A stretch of DNA of 30,514 nt from an uncultured Bacilli bacterium (GCA_910587745.1 CAJUNE010000015.1:1-30514); one strand, 5' to 3'. Numbered from the stretch's first letter, positions 7,840-15,213 are shown. Notes: generated by a model not told the origin, from the sequence alone. A program made the numbers and translations.

Positions 7840-8682
7840 GCTTATGAATTTGATAATAATAAATATGATAGTTTTATAAAAACACTTAGAAGTATGGATG
7901 ATACTGTGGATATATTATTTGCGATATTTAATTATTTTAAAGTAAATGTGTCTTATAATTATGATGAATTACAAGTTGTAAAATTTCAAAGAGCTGAAGA
8001 TGATAGACTTTTAGCAATACGAGATTTAAGTTTTCAAAATAGAACAAATAATTCTTCTGAGTTTAAAGAGAAACTAATGCAACTTTTAGATGAAGCTTTT
8101 ATGAATATTGAAGGAAGACCTTTATCAAATAAAAATAAAAAAGAGTGGTTTAAAAACTATGGAATGGTTATATATCATGAAGCTAAGCCATCTAGAGGAA
8201 ATAGTGGATTTAAAATTTCAGGTAATAATGCTTATGATTCAGTTATTCATTTAGAAGTTAATAATTATCCACCTGTATATGAAGATGACTTATTAAAGGA
8301 GGGTGTTTGTGCAGATTATTCTTTATTTGTAAAAAGAATATGTGATGAAATTGATATTCCTTGTTTAATAGTTAGAGGCAAAGGCACTACTGGACATGCT
8401 TGGAATTTAATATTTATTAAAGAAAGAAATATGTGGGTTAATTTTGATATGACTATGGTTAGATTTTACCTTGATAATTGGTCTCAAGAATATGGAGAAC
8501 CTGAAAAATGGATATGTGCTACAAATGAAGAAATGTTTAAAATGCAACCATCACGACTTATTTATGAAATTATTAATCCAAAATATGGAACAATATTTAA
8601 CTCAACAATAGGGGCGGAAAACCAAAGTGAATTAAATGAGTTTTTGCTAAATTTAAAACCAGAAGAAACTTTAAAAAGATAA
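7837..8682 (+). CDS. Transglutaminase-like superfamily protein
   Basis: A 281-residue cytoplasmic protein with the papain-like transglutaminase core. The Cys-His-Asp triad is recognisable as C158 (GVCADYS), H187 (TGHAWNL) and D204 (VNFDMTM), in the usual order and spacing. The N-terminal 150 residues are helical and not assigned. There is no signal peptide, so a cytoplasmic peptidase or amide-bond role is more likely than wall crosslinking. I prefer ATG 7837, aligned with the start in the upstream repeat; ATG 7828 is only about 2 nt from the AAGGT ribosome site. Its translation start sequence is the duplicated one described at 7779-7839. Confidence 0.82.
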   Translation: MAYEFDNNKYDSFIKTLRSMDDTVDILFAIFNYFKVNVSYNYDELQVVKFQRAEDDRLLAIRDLSFQNRTNNSSEFKEKLMQLLDEAFMNIEGRPLSNKNKKEWFKNYGMVIYHEAKPSRGNSGFKISGNNAYDSVIHLEVNNYPPVYEDDLLKEGVCADYSLFVKRICDEIDIPCLIVRGKGTTGHAWNLIFIKERNMWVNFDMTMVRFYLDNWSQEYGEPEKWICATNEEMFKMQPSRLIYEIINPKYGTIFNSTIGAENQSELNEFLLNLKPEETLKR

Positions 8683-8697
8683 AGAAAAAATTAATAT

Positions 8698-8771
8698 AGG
8701 AGGTGTAAACATGAGAATGATAAAAGATTAAGTATGGCATAAACTTTGATTATGCCGGTAGGGAGGCATAA
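8698..8771 (+). promoter_or_regulatory. Leader attenuator of the ABC-F gene
   Basis: A perfect SD (AGGAGGTG, 8698-8705) precedes a six-codon ORF. Three elements follow: GGCATAA (8736-8742), TTATGCC (8750-8756) and GGCATAA (8765-8771). The middle element can pair with either outer one in a perfect 7-bp stem. The second pairing covers part of the ABC-F SD (GGGAGG, 8761-8766) and ends 1 nt before its start codon. No T run is present, so translational rather than transcriptional control is more likely. Confidence 0.65.
8711..8731 (+). CDS. Putative leader peptide MRMIKD
   Basis: ATG 8711, five more codons and TAA at 8729-8731 encode MRMIKD. The SD is the best possible (AGGAGG, 7 nt upstream). 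The ORF ends 4 nt before the first arm of the competing hairpins. A functional leader fits known control of ribosome-protection ABC-F and erm genes, where a ribosome stalled by an antibiotic changes mRNA folding. Translation itself is inferred. Confidence 0.55.
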   Translation: MRMIKD

Positions 8772-8772
8772 A

Positions 8773-10272
8773 ATGTTAGAAATAAAAAATTTAAGTATTA
8801 AGCTTAATGATAGATATTTAGTAGAAAATTTATCGTTAGTCTTAAATAAAAATGATAAATTAGCTATAATTGGCGAAGAAGGAAATGGAAAGTCCACCTT
8901 ATTAAAAGCTATTTTGGGTATAGCTAATTATGTAAATATTACAGGTTCTATTAATGTTCTTGGTAATAAAATAGGGTATTTAGCCCAAAATATAAATGAT
9001 GCTGATTTAGAAAAAAGAGTGTTTAATTATTTGTTTTTAGATGATAATGATTATTATAATAAAGTTAATTCTCTTTATAAATATTTGGAAATAATTAATT
9101 TAGAAGATACTATATTAGAACAATTAATTAAAACTTTGTCTGGAGGAGAAAAAGTAAAAATTGGTATTTTAAAACTATTATTAGAGGAAAATGATATTTT
9201 ATTTTTAGATGAGCCAACTAATGATTTGGATTTAGATACTTTATCTTGGTTAGAAAATTTTTTAATAAATACCTCTAAACCAATTATGTATGTTTCTCAT
9301 GATGAAGTATTACTTTCTAAGACGGCGAATATTATTTTACATTTAGAACAAATAAATAATAAAACTAAAGCTAGACATACTTTAGTAAAAACTGATTATG
9401 ATAGTTATGTTAATGAAAGATTAAAGTGGCTTTTGAAAGAAACTAAACTTGCTAAGTCACAAAAAAGAGAGTATCTAAAAAAAGAAGCTAAATTACAACA
9501 AGTCATGAATAAAGTTCATTATGAACAAAACACTATTTCAAGAAACGACCCTCATGGAGCTAAACTTTTAAAGAAAAAAATGCATTCTCTAAAAGCTCAA
9601 GAAAAAAAGCTTGATAATATGGAACTTACTGAAATACCTGATACAGAAGAGAGTATTAATTTCTTTTTTGAGGATGTGTTTATTCCTAGTACAAAGAAAA
9701 TTATTAGTTTAAATATTCCAGAATTAAAGTTTTCAAATAAAGTTTTAGCTAAAAATATTTTACTAGATGTAATTGGTAATACGCATTTATGTATTGTAGG
9801 TAATAATGGGGTTGGGAAGACAACTTTAATCAAAATAATATATGAAGAATTAAAAGTTAGAAAAGACATTAAACTTGGGTATATGCCCCAAAACTATGAT
9901 GATATTTTAAATGATTATGAAGATGTAATGGATTTTTTTAATTTTAGTAGTAAAGATGATATTACTAAAGCTCGAATGTATTTAGGAAATTTGAAGTTTA
10001 CGAGAGAAGAAATGGCGGGAAAAATAAGAAATTTAAGTAATGGTGCTAAAGCTAAATTATTTTTGCTTAAATTAGTTCTTGATAAAAGTGATGTTTTATT
10101 ACTTGATGAACCTACTAGAAATGTTAGTCCTTTATCTAATCCCGTAATAAGACAGGTTTTAAATGATTTTAAAGGAACTATTATAAGTATTTCTCATGAT
10201 AGAAAGTATATTAATGAAGTTGCTAATAAAGTTTATATTTTAACTAAAGATGGTTTTAAAGAAGTTAATTAA
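8773..10272 (+). CDS. ABC-F family ATPase, possible ribosome protection protein
   Basis: A 499-residue protein with two ABC ATPase domains and no membrane segment, the ABC-F arrangement. Domain 1 has Walker A GEEGNGKST (34-42), signature LSGGEK and Walker B ILFLDEPTND. Domain 2 has Walker A GNNGVGKTT (343-351), signature LSNGAK (degenerate) and Walker B VLLLDEPTRN. A charged interdomain linker (about 205-285) includes 'EQNTISRNDPHGAKLLKKKMH'. ABC-F proteins act at the ribosomal E site. Some displace antibiotics and others tune translation, and this sequence does not decide which. The start is ATG 8773 with GGGAGG 6 nt upstream; earlier in-frame ATGs lack an SD. The leader attenuator in front favours a drug-inducible role. 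Confidence 0.88.
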   Translation: MLEIKNLSIKLNDRYLVENLSLVLNKNDKLAIIGEEGNGKSTLLKAILGIANYVNITGSINVLGNKIGYLAQNINDADLEKRVFNYLFLDDNDYYNKVNSLYKYLEIINLEDTILEQLIKTLSGGEKVKIGILKLLLEENDILFLDEPTNDLDLDTLSWLENFLINTSKPIMYVSHDEVLLSKTANIILHLEQINNKTKARHTLVKTDYDSYVNERLKWLLKETKLAKSQKREYLKKEAKLQQVMNKVHYEQNTISRNDPHGAKLLKKKMHSLKAQEKKLDNMELTEIPDTEESINFFFEDVFIPSTKKIISLNIPELKFSNKVLAKNILLDVIGNTHLCIVGNNGVGKTTLIKIIYEELKVRKDIKLGYMPQNYDDILNDYEDVMDFFNFSSKDDITKARMYLGNLKFTREEMAGKIRNLSNGAKAKLFLLKLVLDKSDVLLLDEPTRNVSPLSNPVIRQVLNDFKGTIISISHDRKYINEVANKVYILTKDGFKEVN

Positions 10273-10279
10273 CCATATT

Positions 10280-10306
10280 AAAAGTAAGAAGAAATTCTTG
10301 CTTTTT
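10280..10306 (+). terminator. Rho-independent terminator
   Basis: An 11-bp stem (10280-10290 with 10295-10305, one G-U) with a GAAA tetraloop and a short T run. It ends the ABC-F transcript. Confidence 0.75.
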
Positions 10307-10346
10307 CGTTTATAACAAAAGTGTAATATTATTTATTATAGTATTT

Positions 10347-10355
10347 TGATATAAT
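10347..10355 (+). promoter_or_regulatory. Extended -10 promoter for the BceAB-like transporter
   Basis: TGATATAAT is an extended -10 located 34 nt before the transporter ATPase start. No convincing -35 is seen. A BceR-type operator may lie upstream but I cannot identify one. Confidence 0.55.
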
Positions 10356-10388
10356 TTTAGTGACCGATTGGTTTGGAAGGAGAAAAAT

Positions 10389-11156
10389 ATGAATGAAGTT
10401 TTAAAAATAAATAATGTTAAGAAATATTATGGAGCAAATACGAATATAACGAAAGCGGTTGATGGTATTACTTTTTCTTTAAATGAAGGAGAATTTGTAG
10501 CTATTATGGGAGCTAGTGGTTCTGGTAAATCAACACTTTTAAATTGTATTTCGACGATTGATAATGTTACTAGTGGTAATATTTTTGTAGGTAATCAAGA
10601 TATAACTAATATTAAAGAGGATGATTTAGCAGATTTTAGACGTAAAAATTTAGGTTTTATTTTTCAAGATTTTAACTTATTAGATACTTTAACTATTGAA
10701 GAAAATATAGCTTTGTCCCTAATTATAAATGAAAGTGAATGGAAAAGCGTAGATGATAGAGTAAATAAAATAGCAACTAGTCTTGGAATAGATAATATAT
10801 TAAATAAGTTTCCTTATGAAGTATCAGGAGGTCAAAAACAAAGATGTGCTTGTGCAAGAGCTTTAATTAATAAACCAAAATTAATTTTAGCTGATGAACC
10901 AACTGGTTCTTTGGATTCTAAATCTTCTAGAATGCTTTTAGAAACAATGGCAAGTATGAATACAGATTTTAAGGCAACAATTTTAATGGTAACTCATGAT
11001 TCATTTTCAGCTAGTTTTTGTAAAAGAGTTTTATTCTTAAAGGATGGTAAAATATTTAATGAAATAGTAAAGGGTGAGAAATCTAGAAAAGAGTTCTTTA
11101 ATGAAATACTAGATATCTTAACTTTACTTGGAGGAGATGTTTCTAGTGTTAAGTAA
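10389..11156 (+). CDS. ABC transporter ATP-binding protein, BceA-like
   Basis: A 255-residue ATPase of the MacB/BceA type. Walker A is GASGSGKST (about 43-51), followed by the Q-loop (FIFQDFNLLD), signature VSGGQKQR, Walker B LILADEPTG and the H-loop MVTHD. Together with the next gene it should form a peptide-antibiotic sensing and resistance transporter at the membrane. The start is ATG 10389, after a strong GGAAGGAG; an earlier in-frame GTG has no site. The 3' end overlaps the permease gene. The following response regulator and kinase complete a Bce-type detoxification module, known for bacitracin, nisin and related lipid II-binding peptides. Confidence 0.9.
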   Translation: MNEVLKINNVKKYYGANTNITKAVDGITFSLNEGEFVAIMGASGSGKSTLLNCISTIDNVTSGNIFVGNQDITNIKEDDLADFRRKNLGFIFQDFNLLDTLTIEENIALSLIINESEWKSVDDRVNKIATSLGIDNILNKFPYEVSGGQKQRCACARALINKPKLILADEPTGSLDSKSSRMLLETMASMNTDFKATILMVTHDSFSASFCKRVLFLKDGKIFNEIVKGEKSRKEFFNEILDILTLLGGDVSSVK

Positions 11157-13098
11157 ACTTGCTATTAGAAATGTAAAACGTAGTTTTAAAGATTATGCTA
11201 TTTATTTGATTACTATAACTTTGACTTTTGCTTTTATGTTTGCTTTTAATTTAATTACAACTTCAGAAGATGTAATAAATCTTAGTGGAATTATGAGCAA
11301 TTTTGAATTTGCTATGTATTTTGTTAATGCTTTTGTTTTAGTTGCAGTTTGTTTTCTTATTAATTATACTACCAAGTTTATGTTTGAAAAGAGAAGTAGA
11401 GAATTTGGCACTTATATGATACTGGGTATTAAAAGGAAAGAAATATCTAAAATATTTACTTTAGAAAATATTATTTTAGGTTTTTTATCACTTTTAATAT
11501 CTATACCTATTGGTTATTTATTTAGTTTAATTATGTCTTTTGTTATTATGAATATATTTGAATTACCTGAATTGGTTAAAATAAGTTTTAATTTAAAAGC
11601 AGTACTTTTATTATGTTTATATTTTGGTATTATATATTTAGTTGTCTTATTTTTATTAAGAAGAAGACTTAAAAAAATGAGAATAAATAATTTGATTCAT
11701 TTAGAAAAACAAAATGAAAGAGTTAAACATAATAAATTATCTCGTAATCTTATTTTTATAATTTCTATTTTATTAGGTGTTTTTGCTTTATATTTATTTG
11801 ATAAACAATTTACTAGTGTAGGACAAGAACCGTCATTTCAACTTATTGTTGCTTCAATTTTTTTGCTATTAATAAGTATTTATGGAATATCTATTACACT
11901 TTTGGAATTCATACTTAATTTTGTTTTAAAACATAAAAAATTAAAATATAAAAATGATAATTTGTTTATTATGAGAAATTTATTTTCTAAAATTAAAACT
12001 ATGAGTTTTACAATTGGTACTTTATCATTTTTAATTACTTTAGCTTTAGTGGCTCTTAATATATCTAGTTTGTTTAAAGGAATGTTTTTATATCAAATTG
12101 AATATAATGCTCCTTATGATATTTCAATAAATGTTGATGAAAACTTAGATAAATATTTAAATTTTATTGAAGATAATTATACTATTTTAGAAAAAGTAGT
12201 TTATAATGATTATAAAAATTATAATAATAGTATTTTGAAATTTTTAGAACTTTCTTGGAGAGAAGAAGAAAGAGTTATTGCTTTAAGTGATTTTAATAAA
12301 CTTTTAGAAATGAAAGGCGATAAACCCATTACCTTAAATGAAGATGAATATTATTTAAATGTGACAAAAGAATTTATAGATGAATTAAAGAATGCTGATA
12401 TAAAAAAGATAACTTTGTCTAATGGTGTTACGCTAAAACAAAAAGATATTACTGATGAGGGTTATACTCTTGCTTGGGGTGCTGGATATGGTTATGTTTT
12501 AGTAGTACCAGATAGTGCAGTAAAAAATCTCGATATTAATAGTACACATTTAAGCGTTAATACAAAAGAAGAAACTACGGAAGAATTTGCTAAAAATTTA
12601 GTAGAGTTTGCTGAACCAGATTTTTGCCAAGAAAATGAATATGGATATAAAACCTGTTATTCTTTAGCTAATATAACTGTTAGAGGGGAAGAGGAAGCTA
12701 ATAATAAGGGATTGCTTACGATTACTGCTTTTGTTTGTTTTTATATAGCTTTGATTTTTATAGCAATTGTAGGAACAATTTTGGCAATTCAAGCTTTATC
12801 AGATTCTAATAAATATAAATACCGTTATCAGGTTTTAAGTAAATTGGGAGTTAGTGATGAAAAACTTTATAAAACTATATTTAAACAGTTATTAATATTT
12901 TATGTTTTTCCAATTATTTATCCTATAATTGTAAGTATTTGTACAATTAAATCAATGAATAATCTTTTTCAAATTGCTCTTTCTACAAATACTGTTTATT
13001 TAAAATATTTTAGTATGAATTTGATTTTATTCTTAATTCCATTTGTAATTTATTTTATCGCAACTTATTTTGGTTTTAAAAATAATATTAAATCGTAG
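11146..13098 (+). CDS. ABC transporter permease, BceB-like (FtsX family)
   Basis: A 650-residue integral membrane protein. The N-terminal 'KLAIRNVKRSFKDYAIY' is typical of BceB permeases. Transmembrane helices follow in a 1+3 pattern, more in the middle and three at the C-terminus, consistent with the usual ten. A large extracellular domain of about 200 residues lies between the central helices and the last three (about 310-515); in BceB this domain helps recognise the peptide-lipid complex. I prefer GTG 11146, which overlaps the ATPase stop and lies 9 nt after GGAGGAG. ATG 11137 directly abuts that site, so its spacing is too short. An 11-bp overlap couples it to the ATPase. Confidence 0.87.
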   Translation: MLSKLAIRNVKRSFKDYAIYLITITLTFAFMFAFNLITTSEDVINLSGIMSNFEFAMYFVNAFVLVAVCFLINYTTKFMFEKRSREFGTYMILGIKRKEISKIFTLENIILGFLSLLISIPIGYLFSLIMSFVIMNIFELPELVKISFNLKAVLLLCLYFGIIYLVVLFLLRRRLKKMRINNLIHLEKQNERVKHNKLSRNLIFIISILLGVFALYLFDKQFTSVGQEPSFQLIVASIFLLLISIYGISITLLEFILNFVLKHKKLKYKNDNLFIMRNLFSKIKTMSFTIGTLSFLITLALVALNISSLFKGMFLYQIEYNAPYDISINVDENLDKYLNFIEDNYTILEKVVYNDYKNYNNSILKFLELSWREEERVIALSDFNKLLEMKGDKPITLNEDEYYLNVTKEFIDELKNADIKKITLSNGVTLKQKDITDEGYTLAWGAGYGYVLVVPDSAVKNLDINSTHLSVNTKEETTEEFAKNLVEFAEPDFCQENEYGYKTCYSLANITVRGEEEANNKGLLTITAFVCFYIALIFIAIVGTILAIQALSDSNKYKYRYQVLSKLGVSDEKLYKTIFKQLLIFYVFPIIYPIIVSICTIKSMNNLFQIALSTNTVYLKYFSMNLILFLIPFVIYFIATYFGFKNNIKS

Positions 13099-13125
13099 AA
13101 ATCTTTTAATTTAAGATTTCTTTTT
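13097..13125 (+). terminator. Rho-independent terminator
   Basis: A 9-bp stem, AGAAATCTT (13097-13105) with AAGATTTCT (13113-13121), a 7-nt loop and a T run. It overlaps the permease stop codon. It separates transporter and two-component system transcripts, at least partly. Confidence 0.75.
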
Positions 13126-13126
13126 G

Positions 13127-13135
13127 TGTTATAAT
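13127..13135 (+). promoter_or_regulatory. Extended -10 promoter for the two-component system
   Basis: TGTTATAAT starts 2 nt after the terminator T run. The response regulator start follows 16 nt later. This lets the sensor pair be made at a basal level independent of the transporter. Confidence 0.6.
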
Positions 13136-13151
13136 AACTAAGGAGGCATTT

Positions 13152-13808
13152 ATGAATATTTTGATAATTGAAGATGATAAAAAAATTAGAGAAGAACTTT
13201 CTAAATTACTTAATAGTTATGGATATCATACTATTTTAGTAAATGATTTTTCAAATATTTTGGATTATATTAATAGTAGTATTTCTTTGGTATTATTAGA
13301 TATAAATTTACCTTATGAAAATGGTTTTACATTATGTAAGAAAATTAAAAATAAAATGAATGTTCCAATTATTTTTGTAACAAGTAGAAATACTGATGAA
13401 GATGAATTACTTAGTATTAAAGTAGGGGGAATGGATTTTATTACTAAGCCTTATAATAAAAGTATATTATTAGAAAAAATTAGAAGAGCAATAAATAATA
13501 CAGACCCTTTCTATTTTAAAGAAATTGTTAAAAATGATTATACTTTAGATTTACATTTGTCACTTCTTAAATATCAAGGAAAAGAAATAGAGTTAACACG
13601 TAATGAATTTAGGATTTTATATTATTTTTTTAGAGAAGATAATAGAGTTATTTCAAAAGAAGAATTATTAGAATATTTATGGAATGATAAATATTATTTG
13701 GATGAAAATATATTACTTGTAAATATTAATCGCTTGCGAAAAAAAGCTAGTGAAATAGGTATTAATAATTTGCTTACTACAATTAGAGGTGAGGGATATA
13801 AATTATGA
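13152..13808 (+). CDS. OmpR-family response regulator, BceR-like
   Basis: A 218-residue two-domain regulator. The receiver domain (1-110) has the acidic pair D8-D9, phospho-acceptor D50 (LLLDINLP), T77 and K99, all in place. The C-terminal winged helix (about 125-218) ends with the usual 'RLRKKASEIG...TIRGEGYKL' pattern. It should be phosphorylated by the adjacent kinase and activate the BceAB-like transporter, as in B. subtilis Bce/Psd modules. AAGGAGG lies at good spacing. Its stop overlaps the kinase start by 4 nt (ATGA), a sign of translational coupling. Confidence 0.92.
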   Translation: MNILIIEDDKKIREELSKLLNSYGYHTILVNDFSNILDYINSSISLVLLDINLPYENGFTLCKKIKNKMNVPIIFVTSRNTDEDELLSIKVGGMDFITKPYNKSILLEKIRRAINNTDPFYFKEIVKNDYTLDLHLSLLKYQGKEIELTRNEFRILYYFFREDNRVISKEELLEYLWNDKYYLDENILLVNINRLRKKASEIGINNLLTTIRGEGYKL

Positions 13809-14806
13809 TGTTTAGTAGCTTTTTAGAAGAAAAAATTAGTTTTGTTTTATTTCAGGTTTCTTTTATTTTTATTTTAGATTTTTTATTGATTTTACTTAAT
13901 GTGAATAAAGTATTGATTCTTTTTCTTTCGCTATTTTTAATTTTTTATAATATTTTATATCTAATTTTATCATTTTTGATTATAAAGAAAAAATATAATA
14001 ATATAGTAAATTTGGTTGATAATTTAGATGATAAATATTTAATATCTGAAGTTTTAGCTAAACCTAGAAATATCATAAATAAAGCTTATTTTTATGCTTT
14101 AAAAAGCGCTTGTAAATCGATGAATGATAAGATTGGGAATTTAGAACTAGAAAAAAAAGATTATGAAGAATATGTTGAAGCTTTCGCGCATGAAATAAAA
14201 ATGCCCATCTCAGTTCTTTCTTTATCTTTACAAAATTCTAATGATAATAATTTATTGGAAGAAGTTAAAAAAATAGAAACTAAAGTAGAACAGATGCTAT
14301 ATTATGCTCGTAGTGAAGTTACAGAAAAAGATTATTTTGTGAAAGAATTGAACTTGAATGATATTTTGCATCCGATACTTTTAAATTATAAAAATAATAT
14401 TTTAAAAAATAAAGTTTCTTTAAAAATTGCTCCTTTAAATTATAAAGTTTATACTGATGAGAAGTGGCTTACTTTTATAATATCACAAATAATAGAAAAT
14501 TCTTTAAAGTATTTTGATAAAAAAGAAAAATTAATTGAAATTGATGCTTTAGAAAATAAAAATAATATAGTTTTAATTATTAAAGATAATGGCGGTGGAA
14601 TAAAAGAAAGCGATTTAAAAAGGGTATTTGATAAAGGCTTTACAGGGACTAATCGTAAAAAAGAATACTCAACAGGTATAGGTTTATATTTATCTAAAAA
14701 GTTATGTGAAAGATTAAATTTAGATATTAATATTTCTTCTATATATAAAAAATATACTAAAGTAGAAATAATATTTCCTAAAACTAATATTTATAAAATG
14801 AATTAA
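13805..14806 (+). CDS. Intramembrane-sensing histidine kinase, BceS-like
   Basis: A 333-residue kinase with two N-terminal membrane helices (about 13-33 and 37-59) joined by a loop of only a few residues. It cannot bind ligand outside the cell, which is the hallmark of BceS-type kinases that read the state of their ABC transporter. The phospho-acceptor is H129 in FAHEIKMP. The ATPase domain has an N-box (IIENSLKYF), G1 box (DNGGGI) and G2 region (STGIGLYLSKK). It overlaps the regulator by 4 nt and is followed by a terminator at 14835. The partner transporter is encoded just upstream. Confidence 0.92.
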   Translation: MMFSSFLEEKISFVLFQVSFIFILDFLLILLNVNKVLILFLSLFLIFYNILYLILSFLIIKKKYNNIVNLVDNLDDKYLISEVLAKPRNIINKAYFYALKSACKSMNDKIGNLELEKKDYEEYVEAFAHEIKMPISVLSLSLQNSNDNNLLEEVKKIETKVEQMLYYARSEVTEKDYFVKELNLNDILHPILLNYKNNILKNKVSLKIAPLNYKVYTDEKWLTFIISQIIENSLKYFDKKEKLIEIDALENKNNIVLIIKDNGGGIKESDLKRVFDKGFTGTNRKKEYSTGIGLYLSKKLCERLNLDINISSIYKKYTKVEIIFPKTNIYKMN

Positions 14807-14834
14807 ATTTTTTAGTAGATATATATAAGAAAAG

Positions 14835-14865
14835 AACACTAAATATTCTAGTGTTAACTTTTTTT
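14835..14865 (+). terminator. Rho-independent terminator
   Basis: AACACTA (14835-14841) pairs with TAGTGTT (14849-14855), with a 7-nt loop, followed by AAC and seven T. It ends the kinase transcript. The T run leads straight into a TTGACA element. Confidence 0.8.
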
Positions 14866-14892
14866 GACATATCTATTTTTTTATGATATGTT
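14864..14892 (+). promoter_or_regulatory. Promoter for the small hydrophobic ORF transcript
   Basis: TTGACA (14864-14869), a 17-bp spacer, and TATGTT (14887-14892) preceded by TG at 14884-14885. The -35 is perfect and the -10 has an extended TG. Transcription would start near 14899, in front of no conventional gene. Confidence 0.6.
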
Positions 14893-14911
14893 TAGTTTGT
14901 GAGGCACAATT

Positions 14912-14959
14912 ATGCATGGTACTTGTCACTTCCTTGGAGGTGGGTCGCTTATTATGTAA
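14912..14959 (+). CDS. Possible upstream ORF MHGTCHFLGGGSLIM
   Basis: ATG 14912 has GTGAGG 7 nt upstream and reads 15 codons to TAA at 14957. It overlaps the hydrophobic ORF in another frame and ends inside it. It may serve only to couple or limit translation of the hydrophobic peptide. Evidence is limited to SD spacing. Confidence 0.3.
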   Translation: MHGTCHFLGGGSLIM

Positions 14960-15020
14960 AAAAGACTTTTTAGTTTTGATACTTTTAGTGGTTATTATAC
15001 TTTTAATCATCAGTAAGTAA
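14916..15020 (+). CDS. Candidate type I toxin: small hydrophobic peptide
   Basis: A 34-codon ORF, too short for normal gene calling. The N-terminal third is polar (MVLVTSLEVGRLLCKKD). It is followed by one long run of Leu/Val/Ile (residues 18-32) and the tail SK, the form of membrane-acting type I toxin peptides. Start choice is uncertain. ATG 14916 is 11 nt after GAGG. A very strong SD (GGAGGTG, 14937-14943) lies further in, in front of ATG 14954, but that ATG is followed at once by TAA. Removing base 14957 would open it into the same frame as MKKDFLV. So the gene may be intact from 14916, or slightly degenerate. I do not recognise a named toxin family. Confidence 0.45.
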   Translation: MVLVTSLEVGRLLCKKDFLVLILLVVIILLIISK

Positions 15021-15037
15021 TTATTGGGGGTTTTGGT

Positions 15038-15068
15038 AAAATAAAAGCACCACTCATAAAAGTGGTGC
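15038..15068 (-). terminator. Rho-independent terminator (minus strand)
   Basis: GCACCACT and AGTGGTGC form an 8-bp GC-rich stem with a 6-nt loop. On the minus strand it is followed by TTTTATTTT, a strong terminator. On the plus strand the hairpin is followed by AAGCAACA, so it terminates poorly in that direction. It is unusually GC-rich for this region. Confidence 0.75.
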
Positions 15069-15107
15069 AAGCAACATTTTGTGGCAAGCACTATTTAGTG
15101 TCTCGCT
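15038..15107 (-). ncRNA. Candidate antisense antitoxin RNA
   Basis: On the minus strand, a promoter at 15114-15142 would start an RNA near 15107. It would end at a strong terminator (8-bp stem 15047-15054 with 15061-15068, then TTTTATTTT), giving about 70 nt. It is convergent with the small hydrophobic ORF transcript and would be fully complementary to its 3' part. Its first ten bases can also pair (8 of 10) with the SD region of the toxin transcript through the repeat at 14940-14949 and 15098-15107. Confidence 0.5.
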
Positions 15108-15113
15108 AAATTA

Positions 15114-15142
15114 ATAATATAATAATTTTATATAAAAGTAAA
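15114..15142 (-). promoter_or_regulatory. Promoter for the candidate antisense RNA
   Basis: On the minus strand: TTTACT (15142-15137), 17-bp spacer, TATTAT (15119-15114). Both hexamers are close to the sigma-A consensus. AT-rich sequence makes chance matches common, so the support comes mainly from its position before the terminator-ended RNA. Confidence 0.45.
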
Positions 15143-15182
15143 GTGAAATGCTAAAATTAAATTATAAATTTATGAATTTAGG

Positions 15183-15191
15183 TGTTATAAT
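15183..15191 (+). promoter_or_regulatory. Extended -10 promoter for the SDR epimerase
   Basis: TGTTATAAT. It lies downstream of the earliest in-frame ATG (15148), which therefore cannot be the start used from this promoter. Confidence 0.6.
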
Positions 15192-15213
15192 AAAGAAGAA
15201 AAGGATGATTATT

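Noticed and set aside
8691..8897. 68-codon minus-strand ORF over the ABC-F leader
   Set aside because: Lies opposite the SD, leader and Walker A region of ABC-F; no promoter or SD seen.
14873..15091. 72-codon ORF on the minus strand
   Set aside because: It is the antisense of the small hydrophobic ORF region, crosses the minus-strand terminator, has odd composition and no ribosome site; a shadow.
15148..15213. Longer N-terminus of the SDR epimerase
   Set aside because: The region contains the extended -10 promoter TGTTATAAT and is low-complexity; the Rossmann fold begins just after 15214.
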